64,000 nt of DNA, taken from Streptomyces sp. NBS 14/10 (GTDB taxonomy: Bacteria > Actinomycetota > Actinomycetes > Streptomycetales > Streptomycetaceae). Below are positions 56,102 to 64,000 of this stretch, one piece after another. Each line of letters opens with the position of its first letter. Positions within the stretch are counted from its first letter, which is position 1. A program made the translations under genes and the position numbers. The DNA lies in contig NZ_NCSM01000014.1 in NCBI RefSeq assembly GCF_002224125.1, forward strand, positions 543,091-607,090. The letters run 5' to 3'. The notes below the pieces were generated by a model. That model worked only from the letters and a program-made list of their open reading frames with translations, did no database searches and had not been told where the DNA came from.

Positions 56102-56515
56102 GTGCAGAGGGGTGCGAGGGCGAGCAGGGCAGTCATGTCCGACGATCACATGAGACGCCGGGGGATGCCCGGCGCCTGGTCTGTGGAGGGCGCCGCGGTC
56201 GTGGAAGACAGGCGAGTGGCCGGCACCGAGGAGGATCCCAGAGCGGCGGAGCTGCGCCGGGCCGTCGCCCGGCTGCGGCGCGAACTCGCCGCCCACCCGG
56301 CCGACTTGCCGGACCGGGCCATAGCGGATGACGAGCTTGCCGCGCTGGACGCCATGGCGTGCGAGGGAGTGCCCGAGGTGCCCCGGCTGCGCCGCGCCCT
56401 GCTGCTCATCGCGGGCGCGCTCGGCTCGGTGAGCGCACTGGGGCCGGCGCTGAGGGGGGTGCGTGCGGCGATCGACCTGTTCGGCGATGTGCCGCAGGCA
56501 GGGGGGAGGGACTGA
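56102..56515 (+). CDS. DUF5955-like small protein
   Basis: 137 residues or fewer. The conserved part is EDPRAAELRRAVARLRRELA, PDRAIADDELAALDAMA and VPEVPRLRRALLLIAGALGS. It looks like a short helical protein with one weakly hydrophobic C-terminal helix, resembling the DUF5955 proteins of Streptomyces. No function is known. The start could be GTG 56102 (a purine-rich stretch lies upstream) or ATG 56135/56150. It is divergent from the MocA-type gene and convergent with allR. Confidence 0.65.
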   Translation: MQRGARASRAVMSDDHMRRRGMPGAWSVEGAAVVEDRRVAGTEEDPRAAELRRAVARLRRELAAHPADLPDRAIADDELAALDAMACEGVPEVPRLRRALLLIAGALGSVSALGPALRGVRAAIDLFGDVPQAGGRD

Positions 56516-56539
56516 GGGGCGGGGGCGGGGCTTGAGCGG

Positions 56540-56576
56540 GCGCCGCCGGTACGGCTCGATACGGCACCGGCGGCGC
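56540..56576. terminator. Terminator between the DUF5955-like gene and allR
   Basis: GCGCCGCCGGT (56540-56550) pairs perfectly with ACCGGCGGCGC (56566-56576) over a 15-nt loop, between the convergent stops at 56515 and 56593. Confidence 0.7.
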
Positions 56577-56592
56577 GCCCGTACCGCCGCCG

Positions 56593-57378
56593 TCAGGCGG
56601 AGCCCGCGCTGGCGAGCGCGGTGGACAGCTCGGCCGCGACCTCCTTGAGGATCGGCACGATGTCCCGTGTGGCCTCGTCCGTCACCCGCCCGGCCGGGCC
56701 CGAGATCGAGATGGCGGCCGACGTGGGCGAGTCGGGCACGGACACGGCGAGGCAGCGCACGCCCATCTCCTGCTCGTTGTCATCCACCGCGTAGCCCAGC
56801 TCACGCACCTGCCGCAGCGCCTCCAGGAAGGCGTCCGGCGAGGTGATCGTCTTCTCGGTGGCGGCCGGCATACCGGTCCGGGCCAGCAGCGCGCGCACCT
56901 CGTCGGCGGGCGTGTCCGCGAGCAGCGCCTTGCCGACGCCGGTCGTATGCGGCAGCACCCGCCGCCCGACCTCGGTGAACATCCGCATCGAGTGGCGCGA
57001 GGGCACCTGCGCCACGTACACCACCTCGTCGCCGTCCAGCAGCGCCATGTTCGCGGTCTCGCCGGTCGCCTCCACCAGCCGCGCCAGATAGGGCCGGGCC
57101 CAGGTGCCCAGCAGCCGGGAGGCGCTTTCGCCGAGCCGGATCAGCCGGGGGCCCAGCGCGTAGCGGCGGTTCGGCTGCTGGCGTACATAGCCGCAGGCGA
57201 CCAGGGTGCGCATCAGGCGGTGGATGGTGGGCAGCGGAAGCCCGCTGCTGCCGGAGAGCTCGCTCAGCCCGACCTCGCCCCCGGCGTCGGCCATCCGCTC
57301 GAGCAGATCGAAGGCGCGCTCGAGGGACTGGACGCCGCCGGAGTTGGCAGCGGCGGTCTTGGGCTCGGCGGACGGCAC
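56593..57378 (-). CDS. allR: IclR-family regulator, AllR-type allantoin repressor
   Basis: 261 residues. The N-terminal IclR winged helix is SLERAFDLLERMADAGGEVGLSELSGSSGLPLPTIHRLMRTLVACGYV. The C-terminal effector domain includes GETANMALLDGDEVVYVAQV, LPHTTGVGKALLA and GVRCLAVSVPDSPTSAAISISGP. In Streptomyces coelicolor an IclR-type AllR represses allantoin genes, and the placement divergent from allantoinase matches. Expected effectors are allantoin-pathway intermediates or glyoxylate. Candidate operators are at 57501-57515 and 57597-57613. Confidence 0.88.
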   Translation of the reverse strand: MPSAEPKTAAANSGGVQSLERAFDLLERMADAGGEVGLSELSGSSGLPLPTIHRLMRTLVACGYVRQQPNRRYALGPRLIRLGESASRLLGTWARPYLARLVEATGETANMALLDGDEVVYVAQVPSRHSMRMFTEVGRRVLPHTTGVGKALLADTPADEVRALLARTGMPAATEKTITSPDAFLEALRQVRELGYAVDDNEQEMGVRCLAVSVPDSPTSAAISISGPAGRVTDEATRDIVPILKEVAAELSTALASAGSA

Positions 57379-57500
57379 GTCGACGGTTCCTTTCGCGGCA
57401 GGTGAAACCGGCCCCCGTATGGCTGATTCGCCCCGGCCGACCGGCCAACGGGCAGCCTACCCGCCCCCGGCCGGCCAGGTTCTGCGCTCCGAAAATCGTC

Positions 57501-57515
57501 TTCCATTCTATGGAC
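57501..57515. promoter_or_regulatory. Candidate AllR operator near allR
   Basis: TTCCATTCTATGGAC, with the inner dyad TCCAT-TCT-ATGGA (57502-57514), fits TTCC-N7-GGA(A). It overlaps a leftward TAGAAT -10-like box, so it could serve autorepression of allR. Confidence 0.55.
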
Positions 57516-57596
57516 GGCCGTCCTGTGCCGGGGGCGCGGCCGGCGGGGTCTTGACCCGGCGGGCGGCTCGGTGAACACTCCTGGAACAGAAAAGTG

Positions 57597-57613
57597 TTTC
57601 CGCTTCGCGGAAA
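57597..57613. promoter_or_regulatory. Candidate AllR operator upstream of allB
   Basis: TTTCCGC-TTC-GCGGAAA is a perfect 17-bp dyad, 45 nt before the allB GTG, and contains TTCC-N7-GGAA. It lies in an AT-richer stretch, as expected of a promoter, although no convincing -35/-10 pair was found. Confidence 0.7.
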
Positions 57614-57657
57614 AATCGTGCTGATCTGAAGAGTCTGCCGAGAAACGGAGGGCACGG

Positions 57658-59082
57658 GTGTCAGACGCGGATCCGGACCTGGACCTGAACCTGGTGTTGC
57701 GCTCGACCCGCGTGGTGACCCCGGAGGGGATGCGCGCGGCATCGGTCGCCGTCTCCACGGCCGACGGAACGATCTCGGCCGTCCTGCCGTACGACGCGGC
57801 CGTCCCGCCCGGGGCCCGACTGGAGGACTTCGGGGACGACGTCCTGCTCCCCGGCCTCGTCGACACCCACGTCCATGTCAACGACCCGGGCCGCACTGAA
57901 TGGGAGGGGTTCGCGTCCGCCACCCGCGCCGCCGCGGCCGGCGGCGTCACCACCCTCGTCGACATGCCGCTCAACAGCATCCCGCCGACCACCACCGTCC
58001 GCGCGCTGGAGATCAAGCGGGCCGTCGCCCGCGCCGCGGCCCATGTCGACATCGCCTTCTGGGGCGGCGCCGTCCCCGGCAACGTACGCGACCTGAGGCC
58101 CCTGCACGACGCCGGAGTCCTCGGCTTCAAATGCTTTCTGCTCCACTCCGGCGTGGACGAGTTCCCCCAGCTCGCCCCCGCCGAACTCGACGCGGCGCTC
58201 GGCGAGATCGCGGGCTTCGGCGGCCTGCTCATCGTCCACGCCGAGGACCCCCAGCTGATCGACCGGGCCCCCAGCCCCAGCGGCCCGCGCTACGCCGACT
58301 TCCTCGCCTCGCGCCCGCGCGAGGCCGAGAACCGGGCCATCGCGGGACTGATCGAGCTTGCGCGGAAGCACGCCGCCCGCGTGCACATCCTCCATCTGTC
58401 GTCCGCCGAAGCGCTTCCCCTGATCACCTCCGCCCGGAACGAGGGCATTGAGATCACGGTCGAGACCTGTCCGCACTTCCTCACGCTGACCGCCGAGGAA
58501 GTCCCCGACGGCGCCACCGAGTTCAAGTGCTGCCCGCCCATCCGCGAGGCCGCGAACCAGGACGCGCTGTGGCAGGGCCTGGCCGACGGCACCATCGACT
58601 GCGTCGTCTCCGACCACTCGCCGTGCACCGCGGACCTCAAGGTCGGCGACTTCGGGCAGGCCTGGGGCGGCATCGCCTCCCTCCAGCTCGGCCTCCCCGC
58701 GGTCTGGACCGAGGCGCGGCGGCGCGGCCGTACGCTCCCGGATCTCGCGCGCTGGATGTCCACCGCCCCCGCCGCACTGGTCGGCCTCGCGCACAAGGGG
58801 GCCATCGAGCCCGGCCGCGACGCCGACTTCGCGGTCCTCGCGCCCGAGGAGACCTTCACCGTCGACCCGGCCGCGCTCCACCACCGCAATCAGGTGACCG
58901 CCTACGCCGGGAAGACCCTGTACGGCGTCGTACGGTCCACCTGGCTGCGCGGCCGGAAGATCGCCGACCACGGCACCCCGACCAGCCCCACCGCGCTCAC
59001 CACTGACCCCACTGGACCCACTAGATCCCCCACACCCCCCACACCCCATGGCCGACTCCTGGAAAGGCAGCACCGCACATGA
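57658..59082 (+). CDS. allB: Allantoinase
   Basis: 474 residues. Hydrolyses allantoin to allantoate. Cyclic amidohydrolase features are [24 protein letters not shown] (metal His pair), [17 protein letters not shown] (carboxylated Lys), [23 protein letters not shown] and CVVSDHSPC (Asp). The C-terminus ends with ~25 extra Thr/Pro-rich residues ([15 protein letters not shown]...). GTG with CGGAGGG upstream; the start lies 45 nt after the candidate AllR operator. The stop overlaps the allantoicase ATG by 4 nt. Confidence 0.94.
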   Translation: MSDADPDLDLNLVLRSTRVVTPEGMRAASVAVSTADGTISAVLPYDAAVPPGARLEDFGDDVLLPGLVDTHVHVNDPGRTEWEGFASATRAAAAGGVTTLVDMPLNSIPPTTTVRALEIKRAVARAAAHVDIAFWGGAVPGNVRDLRPLHDAGVLGFKCFLLHSGVDEFPQLAPAELDAALGEIAGFGGLLIVHAEDPQLIDRAPSPSGPRYADFLASRPREAENRAIAGLIELARKHAARVHILHLSSAEALPLITSARNEGIEITVETCPHFLTLTAEEVPDGATEFKCCPPIREAANQDALWQGLADGTIDCVVSDHSPCTADLKVGDFGQAWGGIASLQLGLPAVWTEARRRGRTLPDLARWMSTAPAALVGLAHKGAIEPGRDADFAVLAPEETFTVDPAALHHRNQVTAYAGKTLYGVVRSTWLRGRKIADHGTPTSPTALTTDPTGPTRSPTPPTPHGRLLERQHRT

Positions 59083-60263
59083 CCGCGCCGATCCCCCGCT
59101 TCACCGGCGACGCGAGCCCGTACGGCGGCGGCGACCCGTACGCCGACTACCGCACCGCGGACCTCCCCTTCACCCATCTCGCGGACCTGGCCGACCGGCG
59201 GCTCGGCGGAAGCGTCATCGCGGCCAACGACGAGTTCTTCGCCGAACGCGAGAACCTGCTGCGGCCCGAGGCCCCGCACTTCGACCCCGAGGACTTCGGC
59301 CACAAGGGCAAGGTCATGGACGGCTGGGAGACCCGCCGGCGGCGCGGCGCCTCGGCCGAGCAGCCGCACCCCGCCGACGACGACCACGACTGGGCCCTGA
59401 TCCGCCTCGGCGCGCCCGGCGTCATCCACGGCATCGTCGTCGACACCGCCCACTTCCGCGGCAACTACCCGCAGTCGGTCAGCGTCGAGGCGACATCCGT
59501 GGAGGGCTCCCCGTCCCCCGAGGAACTGCTCGCCGACGAGGTGGAGTGGACGGAGCTCGTCCCCCGCACCCCGGTGGGCGGCCACGCGGCCAACGGCTTC
59601 CCGGTCGCGGTGGCGCGCCGCTTCACCCACCTCAGACTCAAGCAGCACCCCGACGGCGGGATCGCCCGCCTGCGCGTGTACGGCGAGGTTGCCCCCGACC
59701 CCGGCTGGCTGACCGCCCTCGGCACCTTCGACCTGGCCGCCCTGGAGAACGGCGGCGCGGCCGAGGACGCCTCCGACCGCTTCTACTCCCCGCCCGCCAA
59801 CACCATCCAGCCCGGCCGCTCCCGCAAAATGGACGAGGGCTGGGAGACCCGCCGCCGCCGCGACCAGGGCCACGACTGGGTCCGCTACCGGCTCACCGAA
59901 CAGGCCCGGATCCGGGCCGTCGAGATCGACACCGGCTGCTACAAGGGCAACGCGCCCGGCTGGGCCGCGCTGTACGTCCTCGACGCCACCTCCGGCGCCG
60001 ACCCGGCCGACCACTCGGCCCCCGGCTGGACCGAACTCCTGCCCCGCACCCGCCTCCAGCCCGACACCATCCACCGCTTCCGACTCGCCGACGCCCCACC
60101 CGCCACCCACGTCCGCATCGACATCTTCCCGGACGGCGGCGTCGCCCGCCTGCGGCTGCACGGCACGCTCACGGAGGCGGGCGCGAGCCGGCTCCACGGC
60201 ACGCTCGGGGGGGGGGGGGGGAGCCGGCTCGCGGCGCGCCATACGGAGCTGAACGGGCGCTGA
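59079..60263 (+). CDS. alc: Allantoicase
   Basis: 394 residues with two homologous jelly-roll domains. Hydrolyses allantoate to ureidoglycolate and urea. Repeated motifs are [16 protein letters not shown] / [25 protein letters not shown] / GHDWVRYRL, and [11 protein letters not shown] / [11 protein letters not shown]. The ATG overlaps the allB stop (ATGA). The last ~35 residues contain an imperfect duplication ([24 protein letters not shown]) whose second unit carries a 15-G tract. A one-base slip there would change the last 13-14 residues but leave both domains intact. Confidence 0.94.
   Translation: MTAPIPRFTGDASPYGGGDPYADYRTADLPFTHLADLADRRLGGSVIAANDEFFAERENLLRPEAPHFDPEDFGHKGKVMDGWETRRRRGASAEQPHPADDDHDWALIRLGAPGVIHGIVVDTAHFRGNYPQSVSVEATSVEGSPSPEELLADEVEWTELVPRTPVGGHAANGFPVAVARRFTHLRLKQHPDGGIARLRVYGEVAPDPGWLTALGTFDLAALENGGAAEDASDRFYSPPANTIQPGRSRKMDEGWETRRRRDQGHDWVRYRLTEQARIRAVEIDTGCYKGNAPGWAALYVLDATSGADPADHSAPGWTELLPRTRLQPDTIHRFRLADAPPATHVRIDIFPDGGVARLRLHGTLTEAGASRLHGTLGGGGGSRLAARHTELNGR
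60159..60230 (+). repeat. 36-bp tandem duplication with a 15-G tract in the allantoicase gene
   Basis: Units 60159-60194 and 60195-60230 share CACGGCACGCTC at the start and AGCCGGCTC at the end. The middle 15 nt of unit 1 (ACGGAGGCGGGCGCG) are replaced in unit 2 by 15 consecutive G (60207-60221). Reading frame is preserved. Confidence 0.95.
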
Positions 60264-60268
60264 ACGGG

Positions 60269-60312
60269 GGCTGACCAGGGCTCAGAACCTCCTTCCGAGC
60301 CCTGTGTCAGCC
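60269..60312. terminator. Hairpin after allantoicase
   Basis: GGCTGAC (60269-60275) with GTCAGCC (60306-60312), and GGGCTC (60278-60283) with GAGCCC (60297-60302), form a two-part stem. It ends 4 nt before the next gene's apparent start, so it could also hide that gene's ribosome-binding site. Confidence 0.6.
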
Positions 60313-60316
60313 GGAG

Positions 60317-61006
60317 GTGATCGAGGCCGCCGATGCTGCCTGGATCCCCGGCTTCCTCCAGGACAGGCCCAGCGATTCGTCACTTCCGCCGATCGACAAG
60401 TCGCTCCTCTTCCCCGAACCGGAGGAGGCCAACAACGCGTGCTGCCCGTTCCACAGCTGGGCGGATTTCGACGCCACGCGCAGCGAAGACGTCATCGAGC
60501 TGTACACGGCAGCTCAGACGTTCGCGAAGGTGCACATCATGTCGGCGCCCATCGTGATGCTCGGCCAGGATGTGCTCCTCGACCCCGAGAAGTTCGTGAT
60601 CCGGGGCAACTCCATCCGCGTCCTCGGTACGGACTCACTGACCCCGGTGAACTTCGCCGCCTGCTGGAACGCCGGTGGCCTCCCCGGGAACTACATCGAC
60701 GTCGCGGCCACCGTCGACACGGCGCACTTCCTCGTCCCGCCGATCCCCTTCACCGAGTCCGCCGACTCCTACCACCTGCGGTTCGACTTCATCCGCAACT
60801 CCTGGATGGTGAAGAACCAGCAGGTCACCATCCCCGTCCCCATGGTCCACGACGGGGTGTGCGACGACGGCGAACCCTACCCCTGGAGGTTCGCGGTCGA
60901 CGAATTCTCCCTGTTCACCGACAGCGCCTCCGACAAGCGGAAGGCGGACCTCTGGTGGGTGGACAATCCGGCGCTGGAGGACGAGATGCGCGACGTGTTC
61001 GACTGA
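60317..61006 (+). CDS. Protein of unknown function next to the NACHT-LRR gene
   Basis: 229 residues, not recognised. No signal peptide or membrane segment. The sequence (VIRGNSIRVLGTDSLTPVNF, NYIDVAATVDTAHFLVPPIP, SYHLRFDFIRNSWMVKNQQV) is rich in aromatic and beta-type residues and looks like a beta-sandwich. A Cys pair occurs in NNACCPFHSW. The GTG at 60317 has GGAG directly against it, a poor spacing, and lies just after a hairpin, so the start is uncertain. Its stop is 7 nt from that of the convergent NACHT gene. Confidence 0.6.
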   Translation: MIEAADAAWIPGFLQDRPSDSSLPPIDKSLLFPEPEEANNACCPFHSWADFDATRSEDVIELYTAAQTFAKVHIMSAPIVMLGQDVLLDPEKFVIRGNSIRVLGTDSLTPVNFAACWNAGGLPGNYIDVAATVDTAHFLVPPIPFTESADSYHLRFDFIRNSWMVKNQQVTIPVPMVHDGVCDDGEPYPWRFAVDEFSLFTDSASDKRKADLWWVDNPALEDEMRDVFD

Positions 61007-61013
61007 GGCGGGC

Positions 61014-64000
61014 TCACAGGTAGCGGACCCGTATACCCGGCCCGAGATTGCCGGTGCCCGTGACGACCTGGCTCTTGCCTACCTCGACGGTGAGACGGGG
61101 GTGGACCGGGCGGCCCGCCAGTGAGGACAGGTCAAGCGGGCCTGGATACGGGCCGTGGCACAAGCCGAAGAACACCGAGGTGAGTGAGGAGATCGCGTGC
61201 AGGGGGCTGAGGTCGGCGGGAAGGGCGCAGTCGTAGAAGCCCAGGTTCTTCACGCGGAGACCGGCGGCGGGCAGGGCGCGAAGCTGCTCGGTCAGATCGA
61301 ATCCGGCTAGGCGCAGTTGCCTGAGGCCGACGATCACGGTCGAGTCCATGAGTCCTCGCGGACTCCCCGTGCCATCCAGCGACAGGTAGTCGAGTTGCGG
61401 CAGACGGTCGAGGAATCCCAGGTGAGGATCGGCAGGAAGGTTCCCCAGCGCAAGGTGGTCGAGCGACTGTGGCAGCGGAATCTCGGTCAGCGGGGGCAGA
61501 ACCGACCAGTAGTTGAGCTGCAACTGCCGAAGACGGGTGAGTTCGCTCAGCACCTTGACGTTCCTCAAAGGGCTGTTGCCGTTGACTATGAGGCTGGTCA
61601 GCTCTGTGCGGTCGGCCAGTGGGCTGAGATCGCCCTCCTCCAGGAGCCGAAAGATCGACAGTCGGGTGAACCGGGGAAGTTCCTTCAACGCGGCGAGTCC
61701 GGGAGCGAAGGGAAAGTTGATCGCTATCTTCCGTACGGACCGTAGCCGAGTGGCCGCGGCCCACTGGCTGGGATGGGAGAGAGCGAGGGGGACGTCTTCC
61801 AGCGGAAGCTGGGACAGCACACGCCGGGCGTACTCATCGGGGTCGAAATACTGCCAGGCCTGTGCGACTTCCAGATGAACGTCGGCGCGCCCGTCCTCGG
61901 CGTAACCGCACAGCAAGTCCAGCGCGCCCCCTCCGCCGATAAGTGCCGCGGTGCGCACTGCCGCCCTGGCCGCAGCCTCCGTGAGGTCGTTGAGCGAGCG
62001 TGGCAGTCTGCCGAGGACCGGATCCCCCACAGCGGCCAGCGACATCGCGTCGCCTCGACGCCGGGGCGGCACCAACTGGCCGAGATTCACGTCCAGCCGT
62101 TCGGCGAGCCCGACAGGCACCGACTCCATCGTCTCCAGGCAGGACGCCGCCAACAGCCGTAGCCCCCGCGCATGACGGCGCTCCGCCTCCGCGCGGTCCA
62201 GGATGCCGGTGATCAGTTCCTCCCGCTGGCCGCGGTTGGCGTGCCCCGCGGCCATGATGATGGTCTCCCGCCAGGTGTCCAGATGGGCCCGCTCGATCAG
62301 ATTGCCGATGCGGTCCTCCTCCGCCGCCTCCTCGGCGGCCAGGTACTCCTGGAAGCTGCGGTGCAGGAAGTCGATGCGGTCGTCGGCCGGGGCGCGGAGC
62401 ACTCCCGAGCGGGTCACCAGGTGCTCCAGGGCGTGCCCGCCCTCGATGTCCAGATGGCGCATCGACCTCAGCTTGGCCGCGACGTGGTCGAGCGCCTTCT
62501 CCCGGGCGATCTCGCTGCGGTTGTTGTCCGACAGCCGCCAGGCCAGATCGCGCAGCAGGCACAGCTTGTCCGTGAGGCTGAGCCGTATGTCCAGCGCGCT
62601 GGGCACCCCGCGCTCCGCGTCGCGGCGCTGCACCAGCAGCTCCAGGGCGATCCGGTACAGCTCCATGCGGTTTCGCGGCAGCCGGCTGCGCCGCCCCAGG
62701 TGCAGCGCGCACAGCAGGGCGGCCAGCAGCGGGTTCGCGGCGAGCGCGAGCAGATGGGGGCGGTCCTGGAGGCTGGCCACGAGCGCCCGTTCGTAGTGGG
62801 GGAGCTCTTCCGGTGCGCATGGGGCGTCGCCGGAGTGGAGCTGTACGGCCTGATGCCACTGCTGGACGAAGGCGCGCAGGTCGGCAGGGGTCATCCGTTC
62901 AAGACCGACCGGGGCGAAGCCCTCCGAGCGCAGCCAGTCGCCGCCGGCGGCGGTCGGCCGGGTCGTCACCACGGCGCGGGTGTCCGGGTAGGCGCTGAGC
63001 AGCAGCCGGAGCCAGTCGCGGACCTTGCGCCGTTCGCTCGCGACGATTTCGTCAAGCCCGTCGACCAGGAGCAGGATCCGCCCCGCCTGGAACTGGCGGT
63101 CGACCCACGCGGCGGGCATATGGCCGGTCAGCGGCCCGGCGGTGACGTCCAGCAGCTGTTCGAGGCGCGGCAGCTCGCGTGTGGCGTAGTGGCGGAGCTT
63201 GACGAGGACGGGGACCAGGCCGTTCCAGTCGGCGAGATCGCCACCGAAGGAGCCCCGCGCCGCGGTGACGGCCAGCCAGTTGAGCAGCGTCGTCTTGCCG
63301 GAGCCCGCTTCCCCGCGCAACAGCACACGCGGCGACTGTTTCAGCGCCGCCTCGACCCGTACGCTCGCCGACGACTCCTGCTCGGCCGTGTCCCATGCGC
63401 CGATGCCGGTCCGTAACCGGTCGGCGGACCCATGGCCGGTCCGCCGGGCCGACCGTCCCTCGTCCGTGCTGACCCGCAGACTGATGTAGGCGACGGACAG
63501 CTTGGTACGCGGAGCCTGCCCCGCCGTGAAGCTGAACAGCTCCACCTCGTCCATGGTGCGGCTGATGAACTCCAGATACTCGTGACGGAAGGCGGCGTCC
63601 TGATCCGCGCCCTGCGGCGCGTACAACGACCTGACCGGCAGCCGCTCCAGCACCCGGCTCAGCTCCGAGCCGAGCTCGCCGACCCGCCCCAGCAGCTCGG
63701 TGACGCCGCGTTCGGTGAAGACCGGGAGGCGGCGCAGGGTCTGTACGTAGCAGTCGCAGCACTCGGCCAGCAGCAGCTCGTAGAAGCGCGTCTCGACCTC
63801 GCCGAGACCGGTCGGCGGGGGAGCGGCGGTACGGACGCGCCGGGCGAGCTCGGCGGGGTTGGCGTCGGAGCCGAGGATCGCGGCGTCGGACAGGTCCGCG
63901 TGGGCGAAGGCCGCCGTCACGGCGTCGAGCGCCGCCTGCCGTCCGCCCTCGTCCAGGTCGCGGAACTCATGCCCGCAGATCGGCTCGAGCCGCGCCGCGA
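61014..64000 (-). CDS. NACHT-LRR (bacterial NLR-like STAND) protein, 5' end outside window
   Basis: At least 995 residues. The frame stays open and coding-like to the right edge (…ICGHEFRDLDEGGRQAALDA before the GTG at 63920), so the true start is beyond 64000. The N-terminal helical region resembles the NACHT N-terminal helical domains of actinobacterial proteins. The NTPase has Walker A GEAGSGKTTLLNWL (~63280-63320), Walker B LLLVDGLDEI, and the arginine-rich VVTTRPTAAGG sensor. A winged-helix/superhelical region follows (RIDFLHRSFQEYLAAEEAAE). The C-terminal ~250 residues are leucine-rich repeats (LTSLIVNGNSPLRNVKVLSE, LDYLSLDGTGSPRG). Bacterial NACHT proteins are known antiphage factors. 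The LRR half has weaker GC bias than the NTPase half. Confidence 0.85.
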   Translation of the reverse strand, partial: AARLEPICGHEFRDLDEGGRQAALDAVTAAFAHADLSDAAILGSDANPAELARRVRTAAPPPTGLGEVETRFYELLLAECCDCYVQTLRRLPVFTERGVTELLGRVGELGSELSRVLERLPVRSLYAPQGADQDAAFRHEYLEFISRTMDEVELFSFTAGQAPRTKLSVAYISLRVSTDEGRSARRTGHGSADRLRTGIGAWDTAEQESSASVRVEAALKQSPRVLLRGEAGSGKTTLLNWLAVTAARGSFGGDLADWNGLVPVLVKLRHYATRELPRLEQLLDVTAGPLTGHMPAAWVDRQFQAGRILLLVDGLDEIVASERRKVRDWLRLLLSAYPDTRAVVTTRPTAAGGDWLRSEGFAPVGLERMTPADLRAFVQQWHQAVQLHSGDAPCAPEELPHYERALVASLQDRPHLLALAANPLLAALLCALHLGRRSRLPRNRMELYRIALELLVQRRDAERGVPSALDIRLSLTDKLCLLRDLAWRLSDNNRSEIAREKALDHVAAKLRSMRHLDIEGGHALEHLVTRSGVLRAPADDRIDFLHRSFQEYLAAEEAAEEDRIGNLIERAHLDTWRETIIMAAGHANRGQREELITGILDRAEAERRHARGLRLLAASCLETMESVPVGLAERLDVNLGQLVPPRRRGDAMSLAAVGDPVLGRLPRSLNDLTEAAARAAVRTAALIGGGGALDLLCGYAEDGRADVHLEVAQAWQYFDPDEYARRVLSQLPLEDVPLALSHPSQWAAATRLRSVRKIAINFPFAPGLAALKELPRFTRLSIFRLLEEGDLSPLADRTELTSLIVNGNSPLRNVKVLSELTRLRQLQLNYWSVLPPLTEIPLPQSLDHLALGNLPADPHLGFLDRLPQLDYLSLDGTGSPRGLMDSTVIVGLRQLRLAGFDLTEQLRALPAAGLRVKNLGFYDCALPADLSPLHAISSLTSVFFGLCHGPYPGPLDLSSLAGRPVHPRLTVEVGKSQVVTGTGNLGPGIRVRYL

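Overview
The window is high-GC DNA with strong G/C third-position bias, GTG and TTG starts as well as ATG, and gene families typical of Streptomyces: an XRE/DUF397 pair, DUF2637, ANTAR-SpoIIE phosphatase, GH6 cellulase, PucR, the IclR-type AllR, and an AfsQ1-like two-component system. It reads as a chromosomal segment of a Streptomyces or close relative. I saw no tRNA, rRNA, insertion sequence, integrase, CRISPR array or replication origin. Long antisense open frames are everywhere, as expected at this GC content, and were discarded.

Layout. 0-10.5 kb: a PP2C-like protein cut by the window edge, a pyruvate:quinone dehydrogenase (PoxB type), a GH38 alpha-mannosidase, an ATPase of the anti-sigma kinase type, a DUF2637 membrane protein, a GntR/FCD regulator and a TPR-like protein. 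10.7-17.8 kb: a PucR regulator divergent from a three-subunit xanthine dehydrogenase and its XdhC-type maturation factor. 17.9-27.8 kb: a GH6 cellulase with a large internal insertion, a NarL-type response regulator, a fused tautomerase with a striking tandem operator, an XRE/DUF397 module of lower GC, a Tat-exported PI-PLC-like protein, an SGNH esterase, a winged-helix (AlkZ-like) protein, CorA and a GAF-LuxR regulator. 27.9-42.5 kb: two acyl-CoA synthetases, an unknown 641-residue protein, an alpha/beta hydrolase, a zinc-ribbon protein with a degenerate nuclease-like domain, a thiamine-binding-family protein with an HTH protein, an ANTAR-GAF-PAS-SpoIIE phosphatase and a giant HAMP-array hybrid kinase. 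42.7-46.0 kb: OHCU decarboxylase, HIU hydrolase, urate oxidase and 8-oxoguanine deaminase. 46.1-53.5 kb: cell-wall genes (L,D-transpeptidase, FemX-type transferase, MurJ) and a response regulator/sensor kinase/lipoprotein operon. 53.6-60.3 kb: malate synthase, MocA-type cytidylyltransferase, a DUF5955-like protein, AllR, allantoinase and allantoicase. 60.3-64.0 kb: an unknown protein and a NACHT-LRR protein that runs off the right edge.

The unifying theme is purine salvage for nitrogen and carbon. Xanthine dehydrogenase (with XdhC and a MocA-type enzyme for its molybdenum cofactor) and 8-oxoguanine deaminase make urate. Urate oxidase, HIU hydrolase and OHCU decarboxylase make allantoin. Allantoinase and allantoicase make ureidoglycolate and urea, and malate synthase assimilates the resulting glyoxylate. 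Ureidoglycolate lyase, urease and a purine or allantoin permease are not in the window. TTCC-N7-GGAA dyads lie in the allR-allB interval and exactly inside the promoter spacer of the malate synthase gene, which points to AllR control. The promoters of the uricase operon and of the malate synthase gene share a second dyad that overlaps the -35 box.

The most unusual items are that regulatory arrangement, a run of 15 G in the allantoicase coding sequence sitting in one unit of a tandem duplication, the GH6 enzyme with about 155 extra residues inside its catalytic domain, the tandem CTTTG-N4-CAAAG operators, and the NACHT-LRR protein, a family linked to antiphage defence.
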